Below, piece after piece: positions 1-8,836 of a stretch of DNA of 64,000 nucleotides. Within the stretch, counting starts at the first letter, position 1. Each line of letters starts with the position of its first letter. The DNA is from Paenibacillus sp. SZ31 (GTDB taxonomy: Bacteria; Bacillota; Bacilli; Paenibacillales; Paenibacillaceae). The stretch is from the NCBI RefSeq assembly GCF_012912005.1, contig NZ_JABBEA010000001.1:248001-312000 (forward strand). The letters are read 5' to 3'. The notes below the pieces were generated by a model, which was not told the DNA's origin, ran no database searches, and saw only the letters and a program-made list of their open reading frames with translations. Position numbers and translations under genes: made by a program.

Positions 1-454
1 TCCAGCCCAGGCCGTTGGATGTAGACACGCCTTGTACCATCGTGCGCACAGGTTGTCCTTGTTCCAAACAATACAGTGATCCGGCTTCACTCTCATTATT
101 CAAGCTCATCGTGCCTGCCCAGAAGCGCCCCTGTGCATCACATTTGCCATCATTAAACCGATTGGTACCCTTATCTTGTTCAGGGTCCTCAATGGCATGC
201 AGCTCACCCGTAAGCAGATTATACGTGTGGAATCCACTACGTAAAGCAACCACAACCTCGTCACCACGATACGGAACAACCGCGCCGACATGTTCACCGA
301 CATCATAAGCCTGATCCTGCCCTGTGACCGGATCATACACATGCACCTTGAAGCTTTCAATATCTACCCACAGTAATCGATTGTTCTCCGCATCCCAGCT
401 TGGGCCTTCACCCAGCAATGCCGGAGTTTGAACTGCTACAGTTACGTCGCTCAT
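1..454 (-). CDS. SMP-30/gluconolactonase family protein (partial)
   Basis: The window edge cuts this gene; only the N-terminal ~151 residues are present. The translation begins MSDVTVAVQTPALLGEGPSW and continues with ENNRLLWVD, then later FNDGKCDAQGRFWAGTM and NGLGW. The GEGP and DG..D..GRFW.G motifs are those of the metal-binding six-bladed propeller of the SMP-30/gluconolactonase/LRE family, which hydrolyses sugar lactones. An AAAGGA ribosome site sits about 10 nt before the ATG. It lies 15 bp downstream of the GDSL esterase and is probably in one operon with it and the next esterase, which suggests a role in plant-sugar catabolism. The exact lactone cannot be read from the sequence. Confidence 0.85.
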   Translation of the reverse strand, partial: MSDVTVAVQTPALLGEGPSWDAENNRLLWVDIESFKVHVYDPVTGQDQAYDVGEHVGAVVPYRGDEVVVALRSGFHTYNLLTGELHAIEDPEQDKGTNRFNDGKCDAQGRFWAGTMSLNNESEAGSLYCLEQGQPVRTMVQGVSTSNGLGW

Positions 455-469
455 GCCATCACGTCCTTT

Positions 470-1132
470 TTAAGATTTGACGCCGCCTGACCATTCAAAT
501 CCGATGGCATCCAAGAATGCTTTGGACAGTACCATATGCCCTGTTGCATCCGGATGTACCCGGTCATAAGTCAGCACAGCCGTATAGAAATGATCCCAAA
601 ATGGAGCAAATGCAGCCTGTGTATCCACATACACCGCATCATACTCGCTGGCTACCCTGCGTACCGCTTCTCCGTAAATATCCATCGTTGCCCGCATCGG
701 GTCTTCCGGATTGGCCTCAAGATAGTAAGGCGACATCAGTACCAGACCCTTCAGATTGGGACGAACCGAAGCCACCAGTTCACGCAATGTGGATTCGTAT
801 TCTTCCAGAAATACATGGGAGTCTGTTGACAATGGGTTGTCGAACTGACGCCATACATCGTTAATGCCGATCATGATCGTCAACCAATCCGGTTTTAGGT
901 CCAGCACATCACGATCCCAGCGCTGTTTCAGATCACGAATCGTATTTCCACCATTACCCACATTCTGGATACGCAACATCAATTCCGGATAGATGGACCG
1001 CAACAGTGCATGGACTTGCGCAACATAACCATGGCCCAGACCTGAACTGCCCTCGCCTACAGGATGTTCCCGACCACAATCCGTAATCGAATCTCCGATA
1101 AACAGAAGCTTGTCATTTTTCTGCAATTTCAT
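470..1132 (-). CDS. SGNH/GDSL-family esterase
   Basis: About 220 residues. Block I is FIGDSITDCG near the N-terminus (Ser nucleophile), block III is IGINDVW, and the catalytic Asp/His pair is in DRVHPDATGH near the C-terminus, so the full SGNH set is present. There is no signal peptide, so it is cytoplasmic. Proteins of this type often deacetylate sugars, for example carbohydrate or rhamnogalacturonan acetylesterases. The start is set at the second of two close ATGs (1132), because AAGGAG lies 9 nt before it and only 3 nt before the first (1138). It sits between an alpha/beta esterase and an SMP-30 lactonase, which fits removal of acetyl groups from imported pectin or hemicellulose fragments. 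The substrate is inference. Confidence 0.85.
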   Translation of the reverse strand: MKLQKNDKLLFIGDSITDCGREHPVGEGSSGLGHGYVAQVHALLRSIYPELMLRIQNVGNGGNTIRDLKQRWDRDVLDLKPDWLTIMIGINDVWRQFDNPLSTDSHVFLEEYESTLRELVASVRPNLKGLVLMSPYYLEANPEDPMRATMDIYGEAVRRVASEYDAVYVDTQAAFAPFWDHFYTAVLTYDRVHPDATGHMVLSKAFLDAIGFEWSGGVKS

Positions 1133-1168
1133 CGTCATTTTCTCCTTCGCTCAAGAGCGCTAATATGA

Positions 1169-1957
1169 TTACCAGCCTTGATTTTTAAGCCACGTCAAGC
1201 ATAGATCAGACCATGCCCGAACCGCATGGTTGTCTTCGGCCAATCCGAGACCATGTGAACCTTTCTCAAAAACGTGCAAGTCATAGGGAATGCCATGCGC
1301 ACCTAGTGCAAGTGCGTAACGCAAGCTATTCTCCACAGGTACTGCCTGGTCATCGCTAGTATGCCAGATGAACGCTTCTGGAGCATCCGCTCTCACCTGT
1401 TGTTCCGCACTGAATGCCTTGATCTGCTCAGCAGACGCATTCGGCCCAAGCAAATTTTCACGGGAACCAGCATGTCCATAAGACTCCATCGTAATGACCG
1501 GATAACAGAGGATAACCCGATCCGGGCGTGAACTTTGGCGTTCAATCCGGTCCTCATGATCCGGTTGGCCCTCGTCATACAACGTTCCTAGTGTTGCTGT
1601 AAGATGCCCGCCTGCGGAAAAACCAAGTACGGCAATCTTGGCAGGATTGATGCCATACTGCTCGGCATGCGCACGAACATAACGTATGGCACGCTGACCA
1701 TCTGTTATCGGTGCAGGATGCTGGTGAGGTGCTACACGATATTTCAGAACAAATGCGCTTATGCCCGCACGATTCAACAGCTCGGCTATTGGAGCACCTT
1801 CGTGATCAGCCAAAAAACCATAGCCACCACCTGGACATACAATGACAGCGCTCTCGGAACCCGGCTGAATAAATGGAATCAAATGTGGCATTTCGTCTTC
1901 ATGGCCCTGGGCTGCATAAGGTGCAGCATGATCCCATAAGGGTATCGTTGTTGTCAT
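1169..1957 (-). CDS. alpha/beta hydrolase, acetyl-xylan-esterase-like
   Basis: About 262 residues. It shows the oxyanion loop CPGGGYGFLADHEG, the nucleophile elbow GFSAGGH, an Asp in HTSDDQAVP and the catalytic His in FEKGSHGLGLA. This is the layout of the BD-FAE/acetylesterase branch of alpha/beta hydrolases. There is no signal peptide. The gene is first in a likely operon with the GDSL esterase (36 bp apart) and the SMP-30 lactonase. A TTG six bases upstream (1963) is an alternative start, because the AGAGAGG ribosome site lies 4 nt from TTG and 10 nt from ATG. A role in deacylating imported oligosaccharides is inferred from its neighbours. Confidence 0.85.
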   Translation of the reverse strand: MTTTIPLWDHAAPYAAQGHEDEMPHLIPFIQPGSESAVIVCPGGGYGFLADHEGAPIAELLNRAGISAFVLKYRVAPHQHPAPITDGQRAIRYVRAHAEQYGINPAKIAVLGFSAGGHLTATLGTLYDEGQPDHEDRIERQSSRPDRVILCYPVITMESYGHAGSRENLLGPNASAEQIKAFSAEQQVRADAPEAFIWHTSDDQAVPVENSLRYALALGAHGIPYDLHVFEKGSHGLGLAEDNHAVRAWSDLCLTWLKNQGW

Positions 1958-1998
1958 CTTCAATCATCCTCTCTAAGTACAACGGATACATAGATCCG

Positions 1999-2012
1999 TT
2001 TAAACGTTTTCG
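1999..2012 (-). promoter_or_regulatory. cre-like box before the esterase operon
   Basis: On the minus strand the sequence is CGAAAACGTTTAAA, which matches 12 of 14 positions of the CcpA consensus TGWAANCGNTNWCA. It lies about 45 bp upstream of the esterase start, a sensible place for catabolite repression. Two mismatches make it uncertain. Confidence 0.35.
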
Positions 2013-2100
2013 AATCTCAGGAATCGATACCATCATAACGGCAATGACCCTCATGCATCAATACCTTCCTGGCATCACTTTTTAATCATTTAAGTACAGA

Positions 2101-2934
2101 TTAGTACAAATTGCGGAACTGTTCGGGAGTTACTCCCTCAATCCTGCGAAAAGTAGCAACAAAATGGCTTGAATCCCGAAAGCCCACCCGAACTGCGGTT
2201 TCCCGGATGGTCAGGGAGGTATCCCCAGTCATGATTTCCTTGGCTTTGCGAATGCGTAGCAAAATGAAATAACTATAGGCGGTCATGCCAAAGGATTGTT
2301 TGAACAAGGTGTTCAGGTGTCGGGATGAGATTCCTGTGACGTCAGCCATATGTTCGAGACCAATCTCGGGATTCGCATAATGCTGTTCCATGAATGCAAT
2401 GAGCGGAGCGAGTCTCTCCACGGCATGAGAGATGGAAGACCGATTGCCTGTCATGCCATGTTTTTTGAGCAAAATCAGAAATCGGTATATATCCGCTGAC
2501 GCTTCGAGTCCCGACAAGTCCTGATCACTGCTGATCGAATCCAGCACTTCCTGGCCGTAATCGTTGAACGGGCTGCGCTGCTCCCACTGATAAAATGCTG
2601 CTTCACCCAGACCCAGCGACTCCATAATTCCCGGACACTGCGAACCGCCAAATGTAATGTAAAGTGTCTCCCACTCTCCCTGAGCGCGCACATATTCATG
2701 TGGCTCATTCGGCGGCAACAAAATACCCGATGCTTCCCCCAGTATGACCGTGGACCCGGCAAATCTGAATTCCCCCGCTCCCTTCACGGTCTGAAGCCAG
2801 TGGTAACATGGATACCCCACAGGTCTGGACACCTTCTCCTGATTGCCATTATAGCCAAGGCTCTCAATATATAGGGGCAGCGGCTGATCACGTGATGTCA
2901 TGAAGTAACGTTGATGTCGGGGTGAGATGAACAT
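2101..2934 (-). CDS. AraC family transcriptional regulator
   Basis: 277 residues. The N-terminal ~150 residues form a cupin-like sensor arm (PNEPHEYV, TLYITFGG). The C-terminal ~100 residues carry two helix-turn-helix motifs: HMADVTGISSRHLNTLFKQS and TIRETAVRVGFRDSSHFVATF, followed by TPEQFR. AAGGAGG lies 7 nt before the ATG. It is divergent from the GH42 beta-galactosidase at 3063 and upstream of the co-directional esterase operon, so it probably activates one or both in response to a sugar. Confidence 0.93.
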   Translation of the reverse strand: MFISPRHQRYFMTSRDQPLPLYIESLGYNGNQEKVSRPVGYPCYHWLQTVKGAGEFRFAGSTVILGEASGILLPPNEPHEYVRAQGEWETLYITFGGSQCPGIMESLGLGEAAFYQWEQRSPFNDYGQEVLDSISSDQDLSGLEASADIYRFLILLKKHGMTGNRSSISHAVERLAPLIAFMEQHYANPEIGLEHMADVTGISSRHLNTLFKQSFGMTAYSYFILLRIRKAKEIMTGDTSLTIRETAVRVGFRDSSHFVATFRRIEGVTPEQFRNLY

Positions 2935-2991
2935 GCGATGCCTCCTTGGATATACGCCGAAATATACTTCCGTATTCTTATATAAGTCATT

Positions 2992-3030
2992 ACTTTTATT
3001 ATATTTTAAAAGTCATATGTATCATATAAT
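2992..3030 (+). promoter_or_regulatory. promoter/operator region of the GH42 gene
   Basis: An inverted repeat ACTTTT-N10-AAAAGT (2992-2997 and 3008-3013) lies just upstream of a perfect -10 hexamer TATAAT (3025-3030). No good -35 is present at 17 bp, which is typical of activator-dependent promoters and fits control by the divergent AraC protein. Confidence 0.4.
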
Positions 3031-3062
3031 ATAGGATTATTCTTATACAAGAGGTGAAGACA

Positions 3063-5090
3063 TTGATTAGCAGCAAACTACCCAAAATGTTCTATGGGGG
3101 CGATTATAACCCGGAACAGTGGGATCACGAAACCCACCTTGAAGACCTGCGCATGTTCCAATTGGCAGGCATTGATATTGCCACAATCAACGTATTTTCA
3201 TGGGCACTGATTCAGCCTGATGAAGTTACTTATCAATTTGAAGAACTCGACCAACTCATTAATCGTCTATATGAAAACGGTGTCTATATATGCCTAGCAA
3301 CGAGCACTGCTGCCCATCCGGCTTGGATGGCGAAGAAATATCCTGACGTACTTCGTGTAGATGCTGATGGACGCAAACGCAAATTCGGTGGGCGCCATAA
3401 TTCCTGTCCAAACAGCCCGACCTATCGTAAATATTCCGAGAAGATTGCAGATAAACTGGCCGAACGATACAAGGATCACCCCGCTGTTCTCGTATGGCAC
3501 ATCTCCAACGAATATGGCGGTGACTGTTACTGTGATAACTGTGAGAAAGCATTCCGTGTATATCTGAAAGAACGCTATCAGACCTTGGAACAGGTCAACA
3601 AAGCATGGAACACGAATTTCTGGGGACATACCTTCTACGATTGGGACGAGATTGTTCTACCAAGCAACCTGAGCGAACACTGGGGTAATAATAACTCCAC
3701 GTTCCAGGGAATCTCGCTGGACTACTCCCGATTCAACTCCGACAGCATGCTGGATTGTTATCGTCTGGAGTACGATGCAATCAAGAAACACATTCCCGAC
3801 TCTGTCGTGACTACCAATCTGATGGGATTCTTCAAGCAGTTGGACTATTTCAAATGGGCAAAATATATGGATATCGTCTCTTGGGATAGCTATCCTGGTC
3901 TCGCTACACCCGTCAGTTTCACAGCAATGGCCCATGATCTAATGCGCGGACTAAAAGATGGTCAACCGTTCATGCTGATGGAACAAACACCAAGTCAGCA
4001 GAACTGGCAGCCATATAACTCACTGAAACGCCCTGGCGTCATGCGTCTATGGAGTTACCAGTCTGTTGCGCACGGGGCCGATACCATTATGTTCTTCCAG
4101 CTTCGCCGCTCCATCGGTGCCTGTGAGAAGTATCATGGTGCAGTTATTGAACATGCTGGTCACGAGAACACACGTGTATTCCGCGAAGTCGCTGAGCTGG
4201 GCAAGGAATTGCAGATCCTTGGTGACACCACGCTGGATGCATCTGTTGAATCCAAAGTAGCCATTGTGTTCGACTGGGATAACTGGTGGGCCATTGAAAA
4301 ATCAAGTGGACCTACGGTTGCCCTGAATTATGTAGATCAGATTCATAAATATTACGCCGCTTTCTTCCGCCGCAACATACAGGTAGATATCGTCAGTGTG
4401 GATACGGATATTAGCAAATACGACATCGTTCTCGCGCCTGTCCTTTACATGGTTAAACCAGGTTTTGCCGCCAAACTGGAGAAGTATGTTGAAGCAGGTG
4501 GAACATTCCTGACGACCTTCTTCAGCGGCATTGTCAATGAGAACGACCTCGTGACCACAGGTGGGTATCCGGGAGAGTTACGTAAGCTGCTCGGAATCTG
4601 GGTGGAAGAGATTGATGCCCTGCTGCCTGAACAAAAGAACAGCATAGTCCTCAAAGAAGCCTACGGTGATCTTCAAGGAGAGTATGGCTGCGGCATACTG
4701 TGTGACCTGCTGCACAGTGAAGGAGCTGAAGTCATCGCGGAGTATGGAGACGATTTTTATAAAGGCATGCCTGTTGTAACACGTAACACCTATGGTGAAG
4801 GTGAAGCCTGGTACGTTGCATCCGACCCGGATGAACGTTTCCTCGATGGTTTGCTGGGACAGCTTGCAACAGCCAAGAACGTAGAGTCCCTGCTGGAGAC
4901 ACCGGAAGGTGTTGAAGTAAGCGCACGTACCAAAGACGGCAAACCCTACCTGTTCGTCATGAACCATAACGCTTCCACACAATCCTATGATCTGGGCACA
5001 GCCAAGGCACATGATCTGCTCACCGATCGCGAAATTTCGGGTAGCGTTGAGATTGAAGCCCGTGGGGTACAATTGCTTGAAATGAAATAA
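3063..5090 (+). CDS. GH42 beta-galactosidase
   Basis: Intracellular GH42 enzyme that removes terminal beta-galactose from short oligosaccharides. The N-terminal YGGDYNPEQW signature, the acid/base Glu in HISNEYGGDCYC (about residue 150) and the nucleophile Glu in FMLMEQTPS (about residue 307) are present. CPNS plus CYCDNC give the usual zinc-binding cysteines. About 675 residues is normal for the family, and there is no signal peptide. The start is chosen as TTG 3063: GAGGTGA (3051-3057) is then a well-placed ribosome site, whereas a GTG at 3054 would lie inside it. It is divergent from an AraC regulator and followed by its own terminator. A second GH42 gene lies at 58127-60199. Confidence 0.95.
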   Translation: MISSKLPKMFYGGDYNPEQWDHETHLEDLRMFQLAGIDIATINVFSWALIQPDEVTYQFEELDQLINRLYENGVYICLATSTAAHPAWMAKKYPDVLRVDADGRKRKFGGRHNSCPNSPTYRKYSEKIADKLAERYKDHPAVLVWHISNEYGGDCYCDNCEKAFRVYLKERYQTLEQVNKAWNTNFWGHTFYDWDEIVLPSNLSEHWGNNNSTFQGISLDYSRFNSDSMLDCYRLEYDAIKKHIPDSVVTTNLMGFFKQLDYFKWAKYMDIVSWDSYPGLATPVSFTAMAHDLMRGLKDGQPFMLMEQTPSQQNWQPYNSLKRPGVMRLWSYQSVAHGADTIMFFQLRRSIGACEKYHGAVIEHAGHENTRVFREVAELGKELQILGDTTLDASVESKVAIVFDWDNWWAIEKSSGPTVALNYVDQIHKYYAAFFRRNIQVDIVSVDTDISKYDIVLAPVLYMVKPGFAAKLEKYVEAGGTFLTTFFSGIVNENDLVTTGGYPGELRKLLGIWVEEIDALLPEQKNSIVLKEAYGDLQGEYGCGILCDLLHSEGAEVIAEYGDDFYKGMPVVTRNTYGEGEAWYVASDPDERFLDGLLGQLATAKNVESLLETPEGVEVSARTKDGKPYLFVMNHNASTQSYDLGTAKAHDLLTDREISGSVEIEARGVQLLEMK

Positions 5091-5256
5091 GGTATTTCGC
5101 TACATTGGTAATATATAGAATTATATATACAAAGGAAAAACACGTGATACAAAGTGTCACATGTTCATCCCTTTTAAGCTTATTTTTGTCTTCAATGAGC
5201 ATATTGGTATAGATTCCAGACCTTTATCATCTTCTGTAAGCCAAAAGCTGCTACTT

Positions 5257-5288
5257 CCCGTATCCGTCTACACCGGATGCGGGTTTTT
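5257..5288 (+). terminator. rho-independent terminator after GH42
   Basis: CCCGTATCC pairs with GGATGCGGG and is followed directly by TTTTT. It lies about 165 bp after the GH42 stop; the sequence between is AT-rich and shows no gene. Confidence 0.75.
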
Positions 5289-5434
5289 GGCATGATCTTT
5301 GGTCTTTTTGATAGAAGGAAATATCAGTATGCAAAGCGAATTGGACGAGAAACACATTTTAACAACGCCTGCCGGAACATGCTTGTGAATCCTGATGCTG
5401 ATCCATTATAAATTAATGAACAGTTGAAATATTG

Positions 5435-5470
5435 GTGACACTCATGATGTCACTTATAAGCTGTTACAAT
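5435..5470 (+). promoter_or_regulatory. possible operator/promoter of the WYL regulator
   Basis: A perfect inverted repeat GTGACA-N7-TGTCAC (5435-5440, 5448-5453) lies just before a TACAAT -10-like hexamer (5465-5470), about 60 bp upstream of the regulator start. This is a plausible autoregulatory site; no clear -35 is visible. Confidence 0.35.
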
Positions 5471-5529
5471 AGAATTATAACTACGACATCACTTTCCGGC
5501 GGCGCAAAGATCGAAACGGAGTGGCTGAC

Positions 5530-6483
5530 ATGAACAGAACAAATCGGCTTGCTGCCATCGTTATGGCATTACAGCATGGTCACGAAACGGCACACTCATT
5601 GGGCGAGAAATTTGAAGTTTCCCGTCGCACCATTCTACGGGATATTCAGTCCCTCTCCGAGATGAATGTGCCCATTATTGCCATTTCCGGTCCGGGAGGC
5701 GGTTTCAGACTTATGGAGGGTTACGTATTGCCCCCATTACAGCTGGACCCGGTTGAAGCAGCGACGCTCATATTCGCTCTTGAAGGTCTAAGTCGCTACG
5801 CCGACACACCCTTTCATGAGAAACGCTGGACCCTGATGAACAAAGTTAAGGCCATCATTCCGGATGATATCATGTCGCGAATAGATCCCATGCTCCAACA
5901 GCTGCATCATCATATTCCGGACCGCAATTACATCCTTCCTCATCTGGATGCACTCCTGGCATGCATACCCGAACATGGGTGGCTGAATGTGCTGTATCGC
6001 TCCGTATCACGTCAGCGATGGTTGCGTGTCTGTCCCACACGAGTATATGCTTCCTCCGGCTTCTGGTACTGTGAAGCATATTCCATCGAACATGGTGAAC
6101 AGCGTCTGTTCCGTATCGACCGAATTATCGATGTCAAGGCGATCGAATCACAGGATGCACAGGTGCTGAACGAACACGCGCAGCAACAGCAGAGCAGGCC
6201 GCTCCCTCCAGAGCAGCCGCTAACCCGGGTTACAGTGCGACTAAGTTATCGGGGAATGATTGAAGCTGAACAGGACGAGCATATCGGCGAAAAGATGATT
6301 GAAATTGCCCCGGATCTCTGGGAATTGTCATTCCTTTGTCCACCAGGAGAGTGGGACTGGGCCGTACGATTCTTTTACCGATTGGGACGTGAAGCCGAAG
6401 TGATCGAACCTCTCCAACTTCGCAGCGAGATTCGTCAGCATGCCGAGGAAGTAAGCCGGATATACCTTGCTTCAACCAAGTAA
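5530..6483 (+). CDS. DeoR-type HTH / WYL-domain transcriptional regulator
   Basis: About 317 residues. The N-terminal winged helix (MNRTNRLAAIVMAL, then FEVSRRTILRDIQSLSEMNVPI) is followed by a GPGGGFRL wing and the linker YVLPPLQLDPVEAATLIFAL. The C-terminal half (VLYRSVSRQRWLRVCPTRVY, then WYCEAYSIEHGEQRLFRIDRI) is a WYL-type ligand-binding domain. The ATG at 5530 is preferred because GGAGTG (5518-5523) is well placed for it and overlaps the upstream GTG at 5521. The AlkZ-like gene follows 38 bp later on the same strand, so the two are probably co-transcribed. WYL regulators often control DNA-damage or defence genes. Confidence 0.88.
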   Translation: MNRTNRLAAIVMALQHGHETAHSLGEKFEVSRRTILRDIQSLSEMNVPIIAISGPGGGFRLMEGYVLPPLQLDPVEAATLIFALEGLSRYADTPFHEKRWTLMNKVKAIIPDDIMSRIDPMLQQLHHHIPDRNYILPHLDALLACIPEHGWLNVLYRSVSRQRWLRVCPTRVYASSGFWYCEAYSIEHGEQRLFRIDRIIDVKAIESQDAQVLNEHAQQQQSRPLPPEQPLTRVTVRLSYRGMIEAEQDEHIGEKMIEIAPDLWELSFLCPPGEWDWAVRFFYRLGREAEVIEPLQLRSEIRQHAEEVSRIYLASTK

Positions 6484-6521
6484 TTGCTTCACCATACTGC
6501 CTAAAGGAGCCTGCTGATATC

Positions 6522-7208
6522 ATGACATATGAACCCGTTGTAACGTACGAAGAAGCAGTACAGCGTATCCAGTCTATAGGACTGCTGCCTCTTGCTCCCC
6601 TATTTACCGAATACCCTTCACTGTCATCGCTAACCCCCAAAGAACATTGGCACAAGGATGATGAATTGGATCCCTGGTTATGGCGTTCACGCCTGGCTGA
6701 AGAGGGCGTTGCTGCATATGGAAAGTTCGTCAAAAAGAAAGCGCTTCTTATCTCGAATGAATACTTCCCTTGGATACACCGACTGCTTGCCGACTCTAGA
6801 AGCATCGAGGAACAGTATGAAGCAGGTCTATTGTCCCGTGAAGCATTCAAACTCCATGCGTTAGTTGCAGAACAGGAAGGTATCGATGGACGTGCCCTTC
6901 GTTCTCAGGCAGGATTCGGAGCAAAAGAAGACAAAAAAGCATTTGACCGTGGACTTCTCGACCTTCAGGGCTGTGCAGCCATTGTGATTAGTGGCACCAA
7001 AGAAAAAGAAGGGCTCGCAGAAGGCAAAGTTGCCTGGAACAGCTCCGCATACGAGACTGCTGGTCACTGGATGGAACGTCACGGTATTAAGCCGTTTGAA
7101 GGTAGCGTTGCAGAGGCGCGTGAACTGCTGGTTGCTCAACTGCAACAACATGCTTCACCAGCCGCATTATCAAGCATCGCCAAAGCCCTTGGCATCCATG
7201 GAATCTAA
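6522..7208 (+). CDS. AlkZ-related (YcaQ-like) protein
   Basis: 228 residues, no signal peptide or membrane segment. The N-terminus (YEEAVQRIQSIGLLPLAP) and the segment WLWRSRLAEEGVAAYGKFVKKK resemble the short AlkZ-related proteins of Firmicutes, relatives of the HTH_42 DNA glycosylases AlkZ/YcaQ that unhook alkylated bases and crosslinks. It lacks the full ~400-residue length of a true AlkZ, so glycosylase activity cannot be assumed. The preceding WYL regulator is probably in the same transcript. I cannot identify catalytic residues with confidence. Confidence 0.55.
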   Translation: MTYEPVVTYEEAVQRIQSIGLLPLAPLFTEYPSLSSLTPKEHWHKDDELDPWLWRSRLAEEGVAAYGKFVKKKALLISNEYFPWIHRLLADSRSIEEQYEAGLLSREAFKLHALVAEQEGIDGRALRSQAGFGAKEDKKAFDRGLLDLQGCAAIVISGTKEKEGLAEGKVAWNSSAYETAGHWMERHGIKPFEGSVAEARELLVAQLQQHASPAALSSIAKALGIHGI

Positions 7209-7212
7209 ATAA

Positions 7213-7254
7213 AGCCAATCCCGGTTGTAGTGCACATTTCAACCGGAATTGGCT
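7213..7254 (-). terminator. terminator after uxaA
   Basis: A strong hairpin, AGCCAAT-C-CCGGTTG paired with CAACCGG-A-ATTGGCT, is followed on the minus strand by TTTATTT. It lies between the convergent AlkZ-like and uxaA genes and may stop transcription from both sides. Confidence 0.75.
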
Positions 7255-7321
7255 GCAGTTCATCATATAATATATCGCAGATGATATTGCAGACGATAAA
7301 CAACATCCAGCCAGAATGGGT

Positions 7322-8836
7322 TCAGAGAATTACGCCATCCTTGAATATGGCAATCTCTCGGAATCCATGCTGCTCACTGAGTGTGTGTGACCGTCCTGAA
7401 GCAATGTCAATCAGTTGACTGAACAGCTGTACTTTGACCTCATCCATCGTGCGCCCTTCCAACAGCTGGCCCGCGTTGAAGTCAATCCAGTGTTTTTTGC
7501 GATTCGCCAGATCGGATTGGGTCGCAATCTTGACGGTAGGTACCGGACCTCCGAAGGGAGTCCCCCGCCCTGTTGTGAAGAGCACAATATGTGCACCGGC
7601 CGCAGACAGCGCCGTTACAGACACCAGGTCATTACCCGGTGCTTCTACAATGTTCAGACCGGTTTGAGATACACGTTTGCCATAGCGCAGCACGTCAACT
7701 ACGGAAGAACGTCCTCCCTTTTGCGTACATCCAAGTGACTTTTCCTCTAGCGTCGTGATGCCACCAGCCTTATTACCAGGTGAAGGATTCTCATAGATGT
7801 TCTGGCCATGGTTCACAAAATATTGCTTGAAGCCATTCACGAGGTCCACCAAATCGTGAAATACCTGCTCATTGGCAGCCCGGTTCATTAAGATTGTCTC
7901 CGCACCAAACATCTCCGGAACTTCCGTCAGAATAGCCGTACCCCCGGCAGCAACCAGCATATCCGCAACTGCACCGACCAGCGGATTGGCTGTAATGCCA
8001 GATAAACCATCGGAACCGCCACATTTCAAACCAATTTTGAGTTTACTGAGCGGAAGCGGCTGTCGTTGTTCATGTTCGGCGATCTCCACAAGTTCTTCCA
8101 TTAGTCGAAGCCCTTCCTCAAGCTCGTCATCCGCTTCCTGCGCTTTGAGAAACCGTACTTTGCCTCGGTATTCCGGAGCAATACATTCACGGAACTCGTC
8201 TACTTGGTTGTTCTCACAGCCCAGACCGATGACGAGCACGCCCCCTGCATTCGGATGCTCCACCAAGGAGGCCAGCAGCTGTTGTGTATACTTCAGATCA
8301 TCGCCAAGCTGTGAACACCCGAATGGATGTGGAAAGTGATATACCCCATCTACCCGGCTTCCAAATTGAGAATGACCCATACGCGCCAATGCTTCACACA
8401 CTTTATTGATACACCCGACCGTATTCACAATCCAGATTTCATTACGGATACCTGCTTCACCATTGGGACGCAAATATCCATCGAATGAGAGTAGATGTTC
8501 CGGAGGCATGTCCGTCTGAACCTGGGCCCCCGGTTGGTATTCATATTCAAGCAATCCGTGCAGACCCGTCTTCAAGTTGTGACTATGAATCCAGCTTCCC
8601 TGCTCAATCTGCTCTTTGGCAATGCCGATGGAGAAACCATACTTCATCACATCATCACCCGGTGCCAGGGTATGCACAGCAATCTTATGCCCTTTGGGCA
8701 CGTCATCCAGTAAGGTAAAAGAAACTCCGTCTGGCAGGGTAATGCGTTCTCCTTTGGCATAATCCCGAAGCGCTATAATGACATCATCCTGTGGTTGAAT
8801 GGCAATCCAATCATTTACTATACTTGTGGTGTTCAT
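7322..8836 (-). CDS. uxaA: altronate dehydratase
   Basis: 504 residues. Converts D-altronate to 2-keto-3-deoxy-gluconate in the galacturonate branch of pectin catabolism, in the cytoplasm. The N-terminal SAF-like domain (IALRDYAKGERI, then GHKIAVHTLAPGDDVMKYGFSIG) and the large C-terminal domain (GLGCENNQVDEFRE, GLKCGGSDGLSGITANP, TEVPEMFGAE) are the two parts of full-length UxaA. Its ATG overlaps the uxaB stop in an ATGA, so the two are translationally coupled. Confidence 0.95.
   Translation of the reverse strand: MNTTSIVNDWIAIQPQDDVIIALRDYAKGERITLPDGVSFTLLDDVPKGHKIAVHTLAPGDDVMKYGFSIGIAKEQIEQGSWIHSHNLKTGLHGLLEYEYQPGAQVQTDMPPEHLLSFDGYLRPNGEAGIRNEIWIVNTVGCINKVCEALARMGHSQFGSRVDGVYHFPHPFGCSQLGDDLKYTQQLLASLVEHPNAGGVLVIGLGCENNQVDEFRECIAPEYRGKVRFLKAQEADDELEEGLRLMEELVEIAEHEQRQPLPLSKLKIGLKCGGSDGLSGITANPLVGAVADMLVAAGGTAILTEVPEMFGAETILMNRAANEQVFHDLVDLVNGFKQYFVNHGQNIYENPSPGNKAGGITTLEEKSLGCTQKGGRSSVVDVLRYGKRVSQTGLNIVEAPGNDLVSVTALSAAGAHIVLFTTGRGTPFGGPVPTVKIATQSDLANRKKHWIDFNAGQLLEGRTMDEVKVQLFSQLIDIASGRSHTLSEQHGFREIAIFKDGVIL

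Noticed and set aside
3054..3062. GTG at 3054 as start of the GH42 gene.
   Set aside because: It lies within the GAGGTGA ribosome site that fits the TTG at 3063.
6230..6850. A 206-codon minus-strand frame spanning the WYL and AlkZ-like genes.
   Set aside because: It crosses two well-supported plus-strand genes and reads as low-complexity Ser/Arg-rich sequence.
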